Assembly: GCF_042648405.1 (NCBI RefSeq)
Contig: NZ_JBHRXV010000006.1
Span: 62,001 to 126,000 of the forward strand
Source: Sphingoaurantiacus capsulatus
Lineage (GTDB): Bacteria; Pseudomonadota; Alphaproteobacteria; Sphingomonadales; Sphingomonadaceae
Direction: 5' to 3'
Length of the DNA: 64,000 bases
The translations under genes were made by a program, and so were the position numbers. Of the stretch, positions 26,714-35,019 are shown one piece after another (within the stretch, counting starts at the first letter, position 1; every line of letters begins with the position of its first letter). Below the pieces are notes generated by a model. It had not been told where the DNA came from and made no database searches. It saw nothing but the letters and a program-made list of their open reading frames with translations.

Positions 26714-26738
26714 GGAACCCTGCATCGATCCGTCTGTT
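26714..26738 (+). promoter_or_regulatory. Candidate EcfG-type promoter of the 74-residue gene
   Basis: GGAAC (26714-26718) is followed after 17 nt by GTT (26736-26738), matching the alphaproteobacterial general stress consensus GGAAC-N16/17-cGTT except for the base before GTT. The start codon follows 33 nt downstream. No experimental support; based on pattern only. Confidence 0.45.
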
Positions 26739-26770
26739 GACTCCGTATCTCCGGCACGAGGCGGGTACCG

Positions 26771-26995
26771 ATGAAAGAAGCACTGATCATCATGGCGATC
26801 CTCGGCTGCGCCGACGACAACAGCCAGTGCCAGACCGTGCAGCGCGTCACCGTGCCGTTCGAGACGGTCGCCGATTGCCGCGCCGCGCAGCCGGCGGTGC
26901 TCGAGAAGCTCACCATGCTCGATTATCCGGTCATTGTCGCCGATTGCCAGCGCTCGCCGGTGAACCAGCTGGCCGACGCCCGCCCGATCGGCTGA
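26771..26995 (+). CDS. Small conserved-looking protein with four cysteines
   Basis: 74 residues: a hydrophobic start (MKEALIIMAILGC) followed by a soluble part with Cys at 13, 20, 36 and 59 and sequences such as QTVQRVTVPFETVADCRAAQP. I do not recognise a named family. Codon use is typical of the genome and a candidate stress promoter lies upstream. The short hydrophobic N-terminus could be a signal segment with the cysteines forming periplasmic disulfides; this is a guess. It lies between divergent atm1 and the SDR gene. Confidence 0.65.
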   Translation: MKEALIIMAILGCADDNSQCQTVQRVTVPFETVADCRAAQPAVLEKLTMLDYPVIVADCQRSPVNQLADARPIG

Positions 26996-27004
26996 TTTCC
27001 CGGC

Positions 27005-27016
27005 AACTTATAAGTT
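27005..27016 (+). promoter_or_regulatory. AACTTATAAGTT palindrome in the SDR promoter region
   Basis: A perfect 12-nt AT palindrome lies 42 nt upstream of the SDR start. It lies within GCAAC-N17-CGTT (27004-27029), one base from the EcfG consensus, so it could be an operator or part of a stress promoter spacer. Confidence 0.35.
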
Positions 27017-27058
27017 CTTCGGATCGTTGGCGGCACGTACCTTAGTCAGGAGCGTGCC

Positions 27059-27910
27059 ATGAGCGTCGAACATGCCAAGATCAACGAGGACGGGCTGCCC
27101 GGCCATGAGCGCCGGATGGACGAGAAGCCCGATTTCATGCCGCGCTACGAAGGCTCCGACCGCTTGGCCGGCAAATCGGCGATCGTCACCGGCGGCGACA
27201 GCGGCATCGGCCGCGCGGTCGCCATCCTGTTCGCCCGCGAGGGCGCCAACGTCACCATCGTCCACCTCGAGGAGGATGACGACGCCGCGATCACCGCGCA
27301 CCATGTCGAGGACGAGGGCCGGCGCTGCCTGATCCTGCGCGGCGATGTCGGCGACAAGCTATTCTGCGAGGAGATCGTCCGCCGCCATGTCGAGGCGTTC
27401 GGCGGGCTCGACGTGCTGGTCAACAACGCCGGCGAGCAGCATCCTGACAAGGACATCCGCGACGTTACCGAGGAACAGCTGAAGCGCACCTTCCAGACCA
27501 ATTTCTACGGCTATTTCTTCATGGTGCAGGCGGCGGTCGGGCATCTGAAGAAGGGCAGCTCGATCATCAACTGCACCTCGGTCACCAGCTTCGAAGGCTC
27601 GGAGGAGCTGCTCGACTATTCGTCGACCAAGGGCGCGATCACGTCGTTTACCCGCGCGCTGTCGGGCAACCTCGCCGAGAAGGGCATACGCGTGAATGGC
27701 GTGGCGCCGGGGCCGATCTGGACGCCGCTCAACCCCTGCGGCGGCGCCAGCAAGGAGAAGCTGAAGACCTTTGGCGAGAACACCCCGATGGGCCGCCCCG
27801 GCGAACCCTGGGAGGTGGCGCCGAGCTTCCTGTTCCTCGCCTGCGACGACGGCAGCTACTTCACCGGCCAGATCCTGCACCCCAACGGCGGCACCATCGT
27901 CGGCGGCTGA
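27059..27910 (+). CDS. Short-chain dehydrogenase (YghA / general stress protein 39-like)
   Basis: A 283-residue NAD(P)-dependent oxidoreductase. After an N-terminal extension typical of the YghA/YdaD group it has the cofactor motif TGGDSGIG, the NNAG motif, catalytic Ser in NCTSVTSF and YSSTKG (YxxxK), and the C-terminal NGGTIVGG. Members of this group are induced by general stress in several bacteria; the substrate is unknown. SD AGGAG lies just ahead of the ATG. A degenerate EcfG-like promoter lies upstream and a hairpin downstream. Confidence 0.92.
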   Translation: MSVEHAKINEDGLPGHERRMDEKPDFMPRYEGSDRLAGKSAIVTGGDSGIGRAVAILFAREGANVTIVHLEEDDDAAITAHHVEDEGRRCLILRGDVGDKLFCEEIVRRHVEAFGGLDVLVNNAGEQHPDKDIRDVTEEQLKRTFQTNFYGYFFMVQAAVGHLKKGSSIINCTSVTSFEGSEELLDYSSTKGAITSFTRALSGNLAEKGIRVNGVAPGPIWTPLNPCGGASKEKLKTFGENTPMGRPGEPWEVAPSFLFLACDDGSYFTGQILHPNGGTIVGG

Positions 27911-27926
27911 TGCTTGCTCCTACCAG

Positions 27927-27946
27927 GGCGGGCGTCTAAGCCCGCC
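27927..27946 (+). terminator. Hairpin after the SDR gene
   Basis: GGCGGGC (27927-27933) pairs with GCCCGCC (27940-27946) around GTCTAA, 17 nt after the SDR stop, followed by TTGT. The T tract is weak; it is probably a terminator separating the SDR from the flippase gene. Confidence 0.55.
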
Positions 27947-27969
27947 TTGTACAGGGGGAGTTGCCGCGC

Positions 27970-29412
27970 ATGTCGGTGCGCAAGTCGATGGCCTGGTCGC
28001 TGACCGGCAGCTTCGGCTTCTTCGTCGTCCAGTTCGTCGCGTCGGTCATCGTCGCGCGGCTGCTGACGCCCGTGGAGATGGGCGTCTATGGCGTCGCGCT
28101 GGCCGCGCTGACCCTGCTCACCGCCTTCCAGAACCTCGGCTTCCAGAGCTTCATCATCCGCGAGACGGACATGGACCGGGCGACGCTCGGCACCGTGCAC
28201 AGCATGGCCGTACTGCAGGCGCTCGGCCTGGCGGTGCTGCTCTATGCCGGCGCGCCGCTGCTCGCCGATTTCCTCGACGAACCGCGCATCACCCATGCGC
28301 TACGCATCCTCAGCCTCTACGCGATCTTCGTGCCGGTCGAGACGCTGGCGAGCGGGCATTTGCAGAAGCGCGGGCGCTTCGACCTGCTGACCGCGATGGC
28401 ATTGTCGCGCGTGCTGGTCAGCGCCATTGCCTCCGTTGCGCTCGCCTATGCGGGCTTCTCCTATGCCAGCATGCCCTGGGGCTCGGTGATCGGGCAGGTG
28501 GTCGCCACTGCCGCGGCCTTCCTGCTCGCCGGGCGCGATCTCGCCGTCCGCCCGACGCTGTCGCGCTGGCGCGCCGTCTGGGCCTATGGCTCCAACATCC
28601 TTGCGACGATGGCGCTCGCCAACATCTTCTCGCGCCTGCCCGATATCGCGCTTGGCAAGCTGGCGGGCGTCGCGATGGTCGGCCTCTATGGCCGCGCCTC
28701 GGGGATCATCGAAAGCTTCAACACCGGCGTGATGTACGGCGTGCAGCGCGTCATCATGAAGGCGATGGTCGACAGCCGTGACCAGATCGGCCGTATCGAC
28801 CATGTCTATCTGCGCGCCGTGCGCGCCGCGACCGGGCTGTTCTGGCCGATGTATGCCGGGCTCGGCGTGCTGGCGACGCCGGTGATCGTCATGGTCTATG
28901 GCGAGCGCTGGGCCGCCGCCGCGCCGGTTCTGGCGCTGCTCTGCCTCGCCGCGATCGTGCAGACCGGACTGGTCGCGCGGCAGGAAGTGCTGATCGTCAC
29001 CAAGCATGAGCGGGTGCTGCCCCGTCTCGAAGGCACGCGCGGCGTCATCGGCCTCGGCCTGTTCATCGCCGGCGCCAGCCAGGGCCTTGCCCCCGCTGCC
29101 GCCTCACGCATCGCCGAGGCGCTGGCGCAGCATCTGCTGTTCGTGCGCGAAATCCGAGGCGCGATCGGGTCGCGCTTCGCCGACATCTATCGCTGCTATG
29201 CGGGGAGCGCCGCCGTCGCGGCAGCGGCCGCCCTGCCTGCCGCGCTGCTGATGCAATGGCGGGGCTGGCCGGCAACGCTGCCGGTGGGCGAGATGCTGAG
29301 CGCGATCGGCGCCGGCATCCTGCTGTGGCTGGCGATGCTGTTCATCGTTGGCCACGAGCTTCGTCATGAAGTGGTGAAGCTGCTGGGTACCGTCCGCCGC
29401 CGCTTCAGCTAG
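27970..29412 (+). CDS. Polysaccharide/lipid-linked oligosaccharide flippase (Wzx-like)
   Basis: A 480-residue membrane protein with 12-14 hydrophobic segments, matching the Polysacc_synt/MOP flippase family (SLTGSFGFFVVQFVASVIVARLL, LGFQSFIIRE, WPMYAGLGVLATPVIVMVYGERW). Such proteins flip undecaprenyl-linked glycans. There is no glycosyltransferase cluster here, so the glycan is unknown. The ATG at 27970 is preceded by GGGGGAG nine bases upstream; a TTG three codons earlier is too close to that site. It runs into the convergent KGG gene with only 3 nt between stops. Confidence 0.88.
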   Translation: MSVRKSMAWSLTGSFGFFVVQFVASVIVARLLTPVEMGVYGVALAALTLLTAFQNLGFQSFIIRETDMDRATLGTVHSMAVLQALGLAVLLYAGAPLLADFLDEPRITHALRILSLYAIFVPVETLASGHLQKRGRFDLLTAMALSRVLVSAIASVALAYAGFSYASMPWGSVIGQVVATAAAFLLAGRDLAVRPTLSRWRAVWAYGSNILATMALANIFSRLPDIALGKLAGVAMVGLYGRASGIIESFNTGVMYGVQRVIMKAMVDSRDQIGRIDHVYLRAVRAATGLFWPMYAGLGVLATPVIVMVYGERWAAAAPVLALLCLAAIVQTGLVARQEVLIVTKHERVLPRLEGTRGVIGLGLFIAGASQGLAPAAASRIAEALAQHLLFVREIRGAIGSRFADIYRCYAGSAAVAAAAALPAALLMQWRGWPATLPVGEMLSAIGAGILLWLAMLFIVGHELRHEVVKLLGTVRRRFS

Positions 29413-29415
29413 CGG

Positions 29416-29610
29416 CTATTCTTCGTCACGATCCAGGCGATGACTGCCGGCGAGGCCGCCCTTGCGCCCCGCTTCGCGCGCCAATTCGGGATTGGCGGCG
29501 AACCCGCCGCCCCGGCTTATCTGGCCGCCGCGCCGCGACACCTCGCGATGCCGATCCGGGTCCATCGATCCAAAACCACGCGCCGAGATGCGGTCGTCGT
29601 CATTCGCCAT
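29416..29610 (-). CDS. KGG/Con-10-type stress-induced protein
   Basis: A 64-residue hydrophilic protein with two copies of the KGG-type motif: GSMDPDRHREVSRRGG and NPELAREAGRKGG. Bacterial relatives such as GsiB and YciG, and fungal Con-10, accumulate in stress or stationary phase and are thought to protect cell components during desiccation. Gly- and Arg-rich with no hydrophobic core, it is probably disordered. A GGGAGAG ribosome site precedes the ATG, and an EcfG-like promoter lies 35 nt upstream, which fits a general stress gene. Confidence 0.9.
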   Translation of the reverse strand: MANDDDRISARGFGSMDPDRHREVSRRGGQISRGGGFAANPELAREAGRKGGLAGSHRLDRDEE

Positions 29611-29644
29611 CGCTCACTCTCCCATTGTGGTCGAATGACCGACC

Positions 29645-29670
29645 AACCGGGCCCGCGGGGAGACCGTTCC
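29645..29670 (-). promoter_or_regulatory. Candidate EcfG-type promoter of the KGG gene
   Basis: On the minus strand GGAAC (29670-29666) is followed after 18 nt by GTT (29647-29645), i.e. GGAAC-N17-gGTT. The consensus has c before GTT. The position 35 nt before the start codon of a known stress-protein family member strengthens the case. Confidence 0.55.
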
Positions 29671-29715
29671 CGAGGTTTCGACGAGGCGAGCGGCGCACGC
29701 GTTAGCGGGTGCCGG

Positions 29716-30012
29716 CTAGCGGGTAGCGCTGCCGTCGTCGGTGGTCGCCTTGTTCAGCTCGACCTTGGGGATGGCGACGGCCTTTTCGCGCATGCCGACA
29801 TCGACATTGAGCAGCTCGACGGTCTTTTCGGTGACGCCGACCTTCACCTTGGCGGCTTCGACCTGAACCTTCGGCACCTCGCCGCCATCGACGCGTAGGT
29901 CGACCGAGGGCGCCCGCAAGGCGCCGCTGGTGCCGAACGCGACGAGGCCGGTGGCCTGCGCGAGGAAAGCGAGCCCGGCAAGGACGACGAGGGCGAGGAT
30001 GAGACGAAGCAT
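29716..30012 (-). CDS. Small membrane-anchored protein of unknown function
   Basis: 98 residues: an N-terminal membrane anchor or uncleaved signal (MLRLILALVVLAGLAFLAQATG) followed by a Val/Lys-rich segment predicted as beta strands (SVDLRVDGGEVPKVQVEAAKVKV, VELLNVDVG, VAIPKVELNKA). No family recognised. The ATG is preferred over a GTG three codons upstream. TGAAC-N17-CGTT (30066 to 30041, minus strand) upstream is one base from an EcfG promoter, so it may belong with the stress genes next to it. Confidence 0.65.
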   Translation of the reverse strand: MLRLILALVVLAGLAFLAQATGLVAFGTSGALRAPSVDLRVDGGEVPKVQVEAAKVKVGVTEKTVELLNVDVGMREKAVAIPKVELNKATTDDGSATR

Positions 30013-30063
30013 GGCGTGCACCTAATTGTTTCAGGTAAGCAACGCGCCAATGCTCATGCTTGT

Positions 30064-31014
30064 TCAGTTCACCCTGGTCGCGACCGCGCCGACCACCGCG
30101 ATTCGATCGACATCGTCGTAGCCGGGCTGCTCCATCTCCTCGCCGAACACATCGGGATCGAGTTCGCGATAGGTCAGCGTGCAACCCGCTCGCGGCATCG
30201 CCTCGGCCAGCGCCTCGCGCAGGGCGTCCCGGCCCTCGACGATGGCACTGCCGGTATACAGAAGCAGGCGGCCGCCGGGGCTCAGGCGGTGCGCGGCCTC
30301 GCAGGCGAGATCGAGCGACAGCCGCCCGCCGTGCATGTCGCCGCCGTCGCGATAGGCCCGGCCTTCCGGGTCAACGATGTAGGGCGGATTGGCGATGGCG
30401 ACGTCGATATCGCCCTCGACGGCGGACAGCCCGTTGCCCTCGGCGAACTCAGCATCGACCCCGGCGAACGCGGCGTTGATCCGCGCGAAGCGCAGCGCCT
30501 GGGGGTTGATGTCGGTCATCGTGACCCGCGCCTGCGGGCACATTCCGGCGGCGACGATCGCGCCGACCCCCGCGCCGGTGCCGATATCGACGATGCGCGC
30601 CCCGCCGCACGGGCCGAGATTGTCACGCACGAAATCGGCGAAGCGGTAGCTGTCCGGCCCGAAGAACACCGCGTCTCGGTAATCGGTCGGATAGGCAGCG
30701 TGCAGGAAATAGCGGCCGTGCAGGGTCGACACCCGGCAGCGCGAGCGCTGGCGCGGCCCCGCCGCCTCGATCATGTCGGCGGCGATCAGCAGGTCGAGCA
30801 GGTCGGCGTCGAGCAGCCCCGCGTCGAACGGCACGCTCCAGCCGAAAATGTCCGTCAGACCACGCGCCACGCGCCGGCCCGGGCGGGCGATGACCCGCGC
30901 GTGGGTTGCGGGCGTCGGCGTGACGAAATGATAGCCACGGCCTTGCAAGGCCCCGAGCAGCGCGAGAAGCGCCGCATCCGGATCGGTCCTCGGCACTTGT
31001 TGCGGCAGCGGCAT
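30064..31014 (-). CDS. Class I SAM-dependent methyltransferase (NPPY type)
   Basis: A 316-residue protein with an N-terminal domain of about 130 residues and a Rossmann methyltransferase domain: IVDIGTGAGVGAIV (SAM motif I), TMTDINPQALRFARIN (motif II) and AIANPPYI (motif IV). NPPY marks enzymes that methylate planar nitrogens in glutamine side chains or nucleobases, such as the PrmC/HemK, RlmG and RlmF relatives. The N-terminal domain resembles none that I can name, so the target is open. Standalone, minus strand. Confidence 0.85.
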   Translation of the reverse strand: MPLPQQVPRTDPDAALLALLGALQGRGYHFVTPTPATHARVIARPGRRVARGLTDIFGWSVPFDAGLLDADLLDLLIAADMIEAAGPRQRSRCRVSTLHGRYFLHAAYPTDYRDAVFFGPDSYRFADFVRDNLGPCGGARIVDIGTGAGVGAIVAAGMCPQARVTMTDINPQALRFARINAAFAGVDAEFAEGNGLSAVEGDIDVAIANPPYIVDPEGRAYRDGGDMHGGRLSLDLACEAAHRLSPGGRLLLYTGSAIVEGRDALREALAEAMPRAGCTLTYRELDPDVFGEEMEQPGYDDVDRIAVVGAVATRVN

Positions 31015-31051
31015 GGCCCAACCATAACCGCCGCCGCCCGCTTAAGTGCCG

Positions 31052-32434
31052 TCAGCGGCCGCCCAAATCCTTGGTCACCCGATAGATATGGCCGAGCCCC
31101 TTGTAGAACGCCGGCACCGCCAGCCGCTCGTTGAGCCCGTGCGCGAACATGTCCGACGTCTTGGTGAACAGGCCCGAGCTGGCAAAGGTCGGGATGCCGG
31201 CGATGCGGTAGATCTTGCCGTCGGTGCCACCCGATTCGAGATAGGGCACGATCGGCACGCCCGGATAATCGACGTGAATCGCCCGCGTGATCGCCGCCAT
31301 CACGTCGGGGCGCATTTCCGACACCGGGCTCGGCTGCGGGTCGTTGAGCACCTTGAACTGGATGGCGGGGTTGGCGACCACGCGCGCCAGTTCTGCCTGC
31401 ACGTCGGCGACCTTCACGTCGGGGAAGATGCGGCAGTTGACCGTCGCCGTCGCCTTTTGCGGCAGCGCGTTTTCGGCATGGCCGGCATTGAGCATCGTCG
31501 CGACGCAGGTGGTGCGGGTGGTGCCGACGAACTCGGGCTGGGTGGCGAGATAGTCCGAGGCCTTCTGGTCCTGCGGGTTCGCCGCAAAGGCGCGCAGCCC
31601 TTCGCCCACCTCGCCCGGCATCGATTTGCCGACGGCGCCGAGATAGTCGCGGGTCAGCGCGTTTGCCATCACCGGGAAGCGATAGGCCTGCAGCCGGGCC
31701 AGCGCCGCGGCCAGATCGTAGATCGCATTGTCGCTGCGCGGTCGCGAGCTGTGGCCGCCGGGGTTGGGGACGGTCAGCTCGAAGGTCGCATAGGTCTTCT
31801 CGGCGCCCTGCACGAGATAGATGACCGGCTTGCCGCTTTCGTCGAGCGCACCGCCGCCGGCGTCGGTGTTGATGGCGAACTCGGCGTCCTTCACCCAGGG
31901 GTGCGCCGCGACCAGCTTGGTCGTCGCCATCAAGGTTTCCTCGTCGCCGATGAAGGCGAAGACGAGGTCGCGCTTCGGCTTGAAGCCCTCGGCCTTCAGG
32001 CGGACGATCGTCGACACCAGCGCGGTGACGCCGGCTTTGTTGTCGCTGGTGCCGCGGCCGAAGAAATAGCCGTTCTCCTCGATCAGCCGGAACGGATCGC
32101 GGGTCCAGTCCTCCGGCCGGGCGTCGACGACATCCATGTGCGCGGAGAACAGGATCGGCTTCTTCGACGGCTTGCCGGCAGCGGGAAAGCGCACGACCAT
32201 CGCATTGGTCTCGCCGAGCGGCAGGATGGCGATGTCGGCTTGCGGAACCCCGCCCGCCTTCAGCACACCGACCAGATAGTCGGTCATCTTCGGCATCTGG
32301 CCGTGGCCGGCGGCGGTGCGGAAAGCGATGACCTTTTCGTAGATGTCACGCGCCTGCCGCTCGTGCGGCGCCGTCTGCGCCATCGCCGTCGTCGCCGTCA
32401 TCGCTGCCAGCAGTGCCAAGGCCTTGATCTTCAT
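31052..32434 (-). CDS. Secreted M20 family metallopeptidase
   Basis: A 460-residue zinc peptidase with a Sec signal (MKIKALALLAAMTATTAMA). The co-catalytic metal ligands are recognisable: His and Asp in FSAHMDVVDA, Asp in GRGTSDNKAG, the EE pair in FIGDEETLMA, Asp in AINTDAGGG, and a C-terminal His in MFAHGLNERL. The lid domain (VPNPGGHSSRPRSDNA) lies between. M20 enzymes release amino acids from peptides or N-acyl amino acids; the periplasmic location suggests scavenging. Minus strand, with its own promoter likely in the 120-bp gap before the divergent aldehyde dehydrogenase gene. Confidence 0.92.
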   Translation of the reverse strand: MKIKALALLAAMTATTAMAQTAPHERQARDIYEKVIAFRTAAGHGQMPKMTDYLVGVLKAGGVPQADIAILPLGETNAMVVRFPAAGKPSKKPILFSAHMDVVDARPEDWTRDPFRLIEENGYFFGRGTSDNKAGVTALVSTIVRLKAEGFKPKRDLVFAFIGDEETLMATTKLVAAHPWVKDAEFAINTDAGGGALDESGKPVIYLVQGAEKTYATFELTVPNPGGHSSRPRSDNAIYDLAAALARLQAYRFPVMANALTRDYLGAVGKSMPGEVGEGLRAFAANPQDQKASDYLATQPEFVGTTRTTCVATMLNAGHAENALPQKATATVNCRIFPDVKVADVQAELARVVANPAIQFKVLNDPQPSPVSEMRPDVMAAITRAIHVDYPGVPIVPYLESGGTDGKIYRIAGIPTFASSGLFTKTSDMFAHGLNERLAVPAFYKGLGHIYRVTKDLGGR

Positions 32435-32554
32435 GTCCCGCTCCCCGTGTCCCGGCGCGACCCTAGCAGAGCCGTCCCCTCGTGAAACCCGCTAGCTTTG
32501 CGGTGTCACTCAGCGGGATTAGAGTGGCCCTCAAAGATCAGGGGAGGATCGGCG

Positions 32555-34003
32555 ATGGCGACGAAGAAGAAGGAGGCGCCGGCGTCGGCGCAGGACATGA
32601 AGGCGCTTCTGGAAAAGCAGCGCGCGGCGTTCCAGGCGGAGCTGCCGGTGTCGGCCGCGGCCCGCAAGGACCGGCTGCAGCGCGCGAAGACCCTGCTGCT
32701 CGACAACCGCGATGCGCTCGCCCGTGCCGTCTCCGACGATTTCGGCCACCGCTCGACCGAGCAGACGCTGCTCACCGACATCATGGCCTCGGTCGGGCCG
32801 CTCAACCACGGCATCAAGCATCTGGAAGGCTGGATGCGGTCGGAGAAGCGCAAGCTCGACTTCCCGCTGGGGCTGCTCGGCGCCAAGGCCTGGGTCGAAT
32901 ATCAGCCGAAGGGTGTGATCGGCGTGATCGCGCCGTGGAATTTCCCGGTGAATCTGACCTTCGGGCCGCTCGCCGGGGTGTTCGCCGCCGGCAATCGCGC
33001 GATGGTGAAGCCGTCCGAGTTCACGCCGGCGACCAGCGAGCTGATGGCGAGCCTTGCCGCGAAATATTTCGATGAGACCGAACTGGCGTTCGTCGTCGGC
33101 GGGCCGGAGGTCGGCCAGGCGTTCACCGAGCTGCCGTTCGATCACATGATCTTCACCGGCGCGACCTCGATCGCCAAGCATGTGATGCGCGCGGCGGCCG
33201 AAAATCTGGTGCCGCTGACGCTCGAGCTCGGCGGCAAGTCGCCGACGATCGTCAGCCGCTCCGCCGACATCGCGCAGGCCGCCGACCGCATCGCCACCGG
33301 CAAGATGATGAACGCCGGGCAGATCTGCCTCGCGCCCGACTATATGCTCGTCCCCGAGGAGAAGGAGGGCGAGATCGTCGAGGGGCTGAAGGCGAGCGCG
33401 GCGAGGCTCTACCCGACCTTGCTGGCCAACCCCGACTACACCTCGGTGGTGAACGGCCGGCACCGCGAGCGGCTGGAAAGCTACATCGCCGACGCGCGCG
33501 AAAAGGGCGCCGAGGTGATCGTGGTCAATCCGGGCAACGAGGATTTCAGCGCGCAGAACACCCACAAGATGCCGCTGCACATCGTCCGCAAGGTCACCGA
33601 CGACATGAAGGTGATGCAGGACGAGATTTTCGGCCCCGTGCTGCCGGTGAAGACCTACAAGAATCTCACCGACGCGGTCGATTATGTGAACGGCCGCGAC
33701 CGCCCCCTGGGCCTCTATTATTTCGGCGAGGACGCGGCTGAGCAGCGGCAGGTGCTCGACCGCACCATCTCGGGCGGCGTCACCGTCAACGACGTCATCA
33801 TGCACATCTCGTCGGAAGACCTGCCGTTCGGCGGCGTCGGGCCATCGGGCATGGGCAATTACCATGGCCATGACGGCTTCAAGGCGTTCAGCCATATAAA
33901 GGCGGTTTACAAGCAGCCGAAGATGGACATCGCCAAGCTGGCCGGCTTCAAGCCGCCCTACAACGCAACCACGCTGAAAACGCTGAAGCAAAGGCTGAAA
34001 TGA
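32555..34003 (+). CDS. Coniferyl aldehyde dehydrogenase-like enzyme
   Basis: A 482-residue aldehyde dehydrogenase of the CalB/AldH3-like group: IAPWNFPVNLTFGPL, the catalytic Glu in LELGGKSP, the Cys in NAGQICLAPDY, EIFGPVLPV, and the C-terminal FGGVGPSGMGNYHG. Such enzymes oxidise coniferyl and other medium aldehydes with NAD(P)+, here possibly lignin-derived or lipid aldehydes. AGGGGAGGA precedes the ATG. The stop overlaps the pirin start (ATGA), so the two are translated together. Confidence 0.9.
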   Translation: MATKKKEAPASAQDMKALLEKQRAAFQAELPVSAAARKDRLQRAKTLLLDNRDALARAVSDDFGHRSTEQTLLTDIMASVGPLNHGIKHLEGWMRSEKRKLDFPLGLLGAKAWVEYQPKGVIGVIAPWNFPVNLTFGPLAGVFAAGNRAMVKPSEFTPATSELMASLAAKYFDETELAFVVGGPEVGQAFTELPFDHMIFTGATSIAKHVMRAAAENLVPLTLELGGKSPTIVSRSADIAQAADRIATGKMMNAGQICLAPDYMLVPEEKEGEIVEGLKASAARLYPTLLANPDYTSVVNGRHRERLESYIADAREKGAEVIVVNPGNEDFSAQNTHKMPLHIVRKVTDDMKVMQDEIFGPVLPVKTYKNLTDAVDYVNGRDRPLGLYYFGEDAAEQRQVLDRTISGGVTVNDVIMHISSEDLPFGGVGPSGMGNYHGHDGFKAFSHIKAVYKQPKMDIAKLAGFKPPYNATTLKTLKQRLK

Positions 34004-34887
34004 TCGAACGCATCATCGAGGGACGGCGGCGTGATCTGGGCGGCGGCTTCGTCGTCGCCCGCGTGCTGCCGGCGCCGTTCCGCCGCACCGTCGGGCCGTT
34101 CATCTTCTTCGACCATTTCGGGCCGGTCGACTATGCCGCCGGCCACGGCTTCGACGTGCGGCCGCATCCGCACATCAACCTCGCGACGGTGACCTATCTG
34201 TTCGAGGGCGAGATCATGCACCATGACTCGCTCGGCTATCATCAGCCGATCCGCCCGGGTGCGGTGAACTGGATGACCGCGGGGCGAGGCATCGTCCATT
34301 CGGAGCGGTCATCGGACGAGACGCGGGCCAACGGCCAGCGCATGCACGGCGTGCAGGCGTGGGTGGCGCTGCCCGACGAGGCGGAGGAGGTGGCGCCGAG
34401 CTTCCACCATCATCCCGCCGAGACGCTGCCGAGCATCACCATCGACGGGGCGCGGCGGACGCTGATCGCCGGCAGCGCCTTCCATGCGGTGTCGCCGGTG
34501 AAGACCTATTCGCCGATGTTCTACATCGACGTCGATGCCGAGGCGGGGGCGACGGTCTACCTGCCCGACGAGCATAAGGAGCGCGCGCTTTATATCGCGG
34601 TCGGCGAGATCGAGGTTGGCGGCGAGCGGTACGAGGCCGGGCGGATGCTGATCGTCGAGCCGGGCGTACAGGCGGCGTGGACGGCGGTGACGGCGGCGCG
34701 GGTGATGATGCTCGGCGGCGCGCCGGTCGGCGAGCGGCACCTCTGGTGGAATTTCGTGTCGTCGCGGCCCGAGCGGATCGAGCAGGCGAAGGCGGATTGG
34801 GCGGCGCAGCGGTTTGGGAAAGTGCCGGGCGAGAGCGAGTTCATCCCGCTGCCCGAGGAGCCGAAGCCGCCGGAGCCGGTTTCGTAG
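34000..34887 (+). CDS. Pirin family protein
   Basis: A 295-residue bicupin with the pirin metal site: His pair in VRPHPHINLATVTY, then VHSERS supplying His and Glu, and the RGIVHSE signature. Bacterial pirins bind Fe or other metals; some act as quercetin dioxygenases and others modulate enzymes or transcription. Co-translation with an aldehyde dehydrogenase suggests a redox or aromatic-metabolism role, which is inference. The end is followed by a palindromic repeat and a convergent GST gene. Confidence 0.92.
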   Translation: MIERIIEGRRRDLGGGFVVARVLPAPFRRTVGPFIFFDHFGPVDYAAGHGFDVRPHPHINLATVTYLFEGEIMHHDSLGYHQPIRPGAVNWMTAGRGIVHSERSSDETRANGQRMHGVQAWVALPDEAEEVAPSFHHHPAETLPSITIDGARRTLIAGSAFHAVSPVKTYSPMFYIDVDAEAGATVYLPDEHKERALYIAVGEIEVGGERYEAGRMLIVEPGVQAAWTAVTAARVMMLGGAPVGERHLWWNFVSSRPERIEQAKADWAAQRFGKVPGESEFIPLPEEPKPPEPVS

Positions 34888-34929
34888 AGGCGGTTCGTCC
34901 GCCTACGCGTTTCGATCACTCCAGCATCA

Positions 34930-35000
34930 CCGTCATACCGGCGGAAGCCGGTATCCAGACCGACCGTTGGACTGGATACCGGCTTTCGCCGGTATGACGG
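34930..35000. repeat. Palindromic repeat, CGTCAT-hairpin-ATCCA family, copy 2
   Basis: 29-nt arms at 34930-34958 and 34972-35000 with one mismatch and a 13-nt loop, otherwise the same sequence as the copy at 10429-10500. The left tetraloop is GGAA where the other has GAAA, both GNRA. It sits between the convergent pirin and GST genes and could end both transcripts. Confidence 0.95.
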
Positions 35001-35019
35001 AAAGATGTGCGGATGGAGC

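Noticed and set aside
26700..26719. GGTTCC-N6-GGAACC as an atm1 stress promoter on the minus strand
   Set aside because: The minus-strand GGAAC has no GTT at 16-18 nt, so only the plus-strand reading fits the EcfG pattern.
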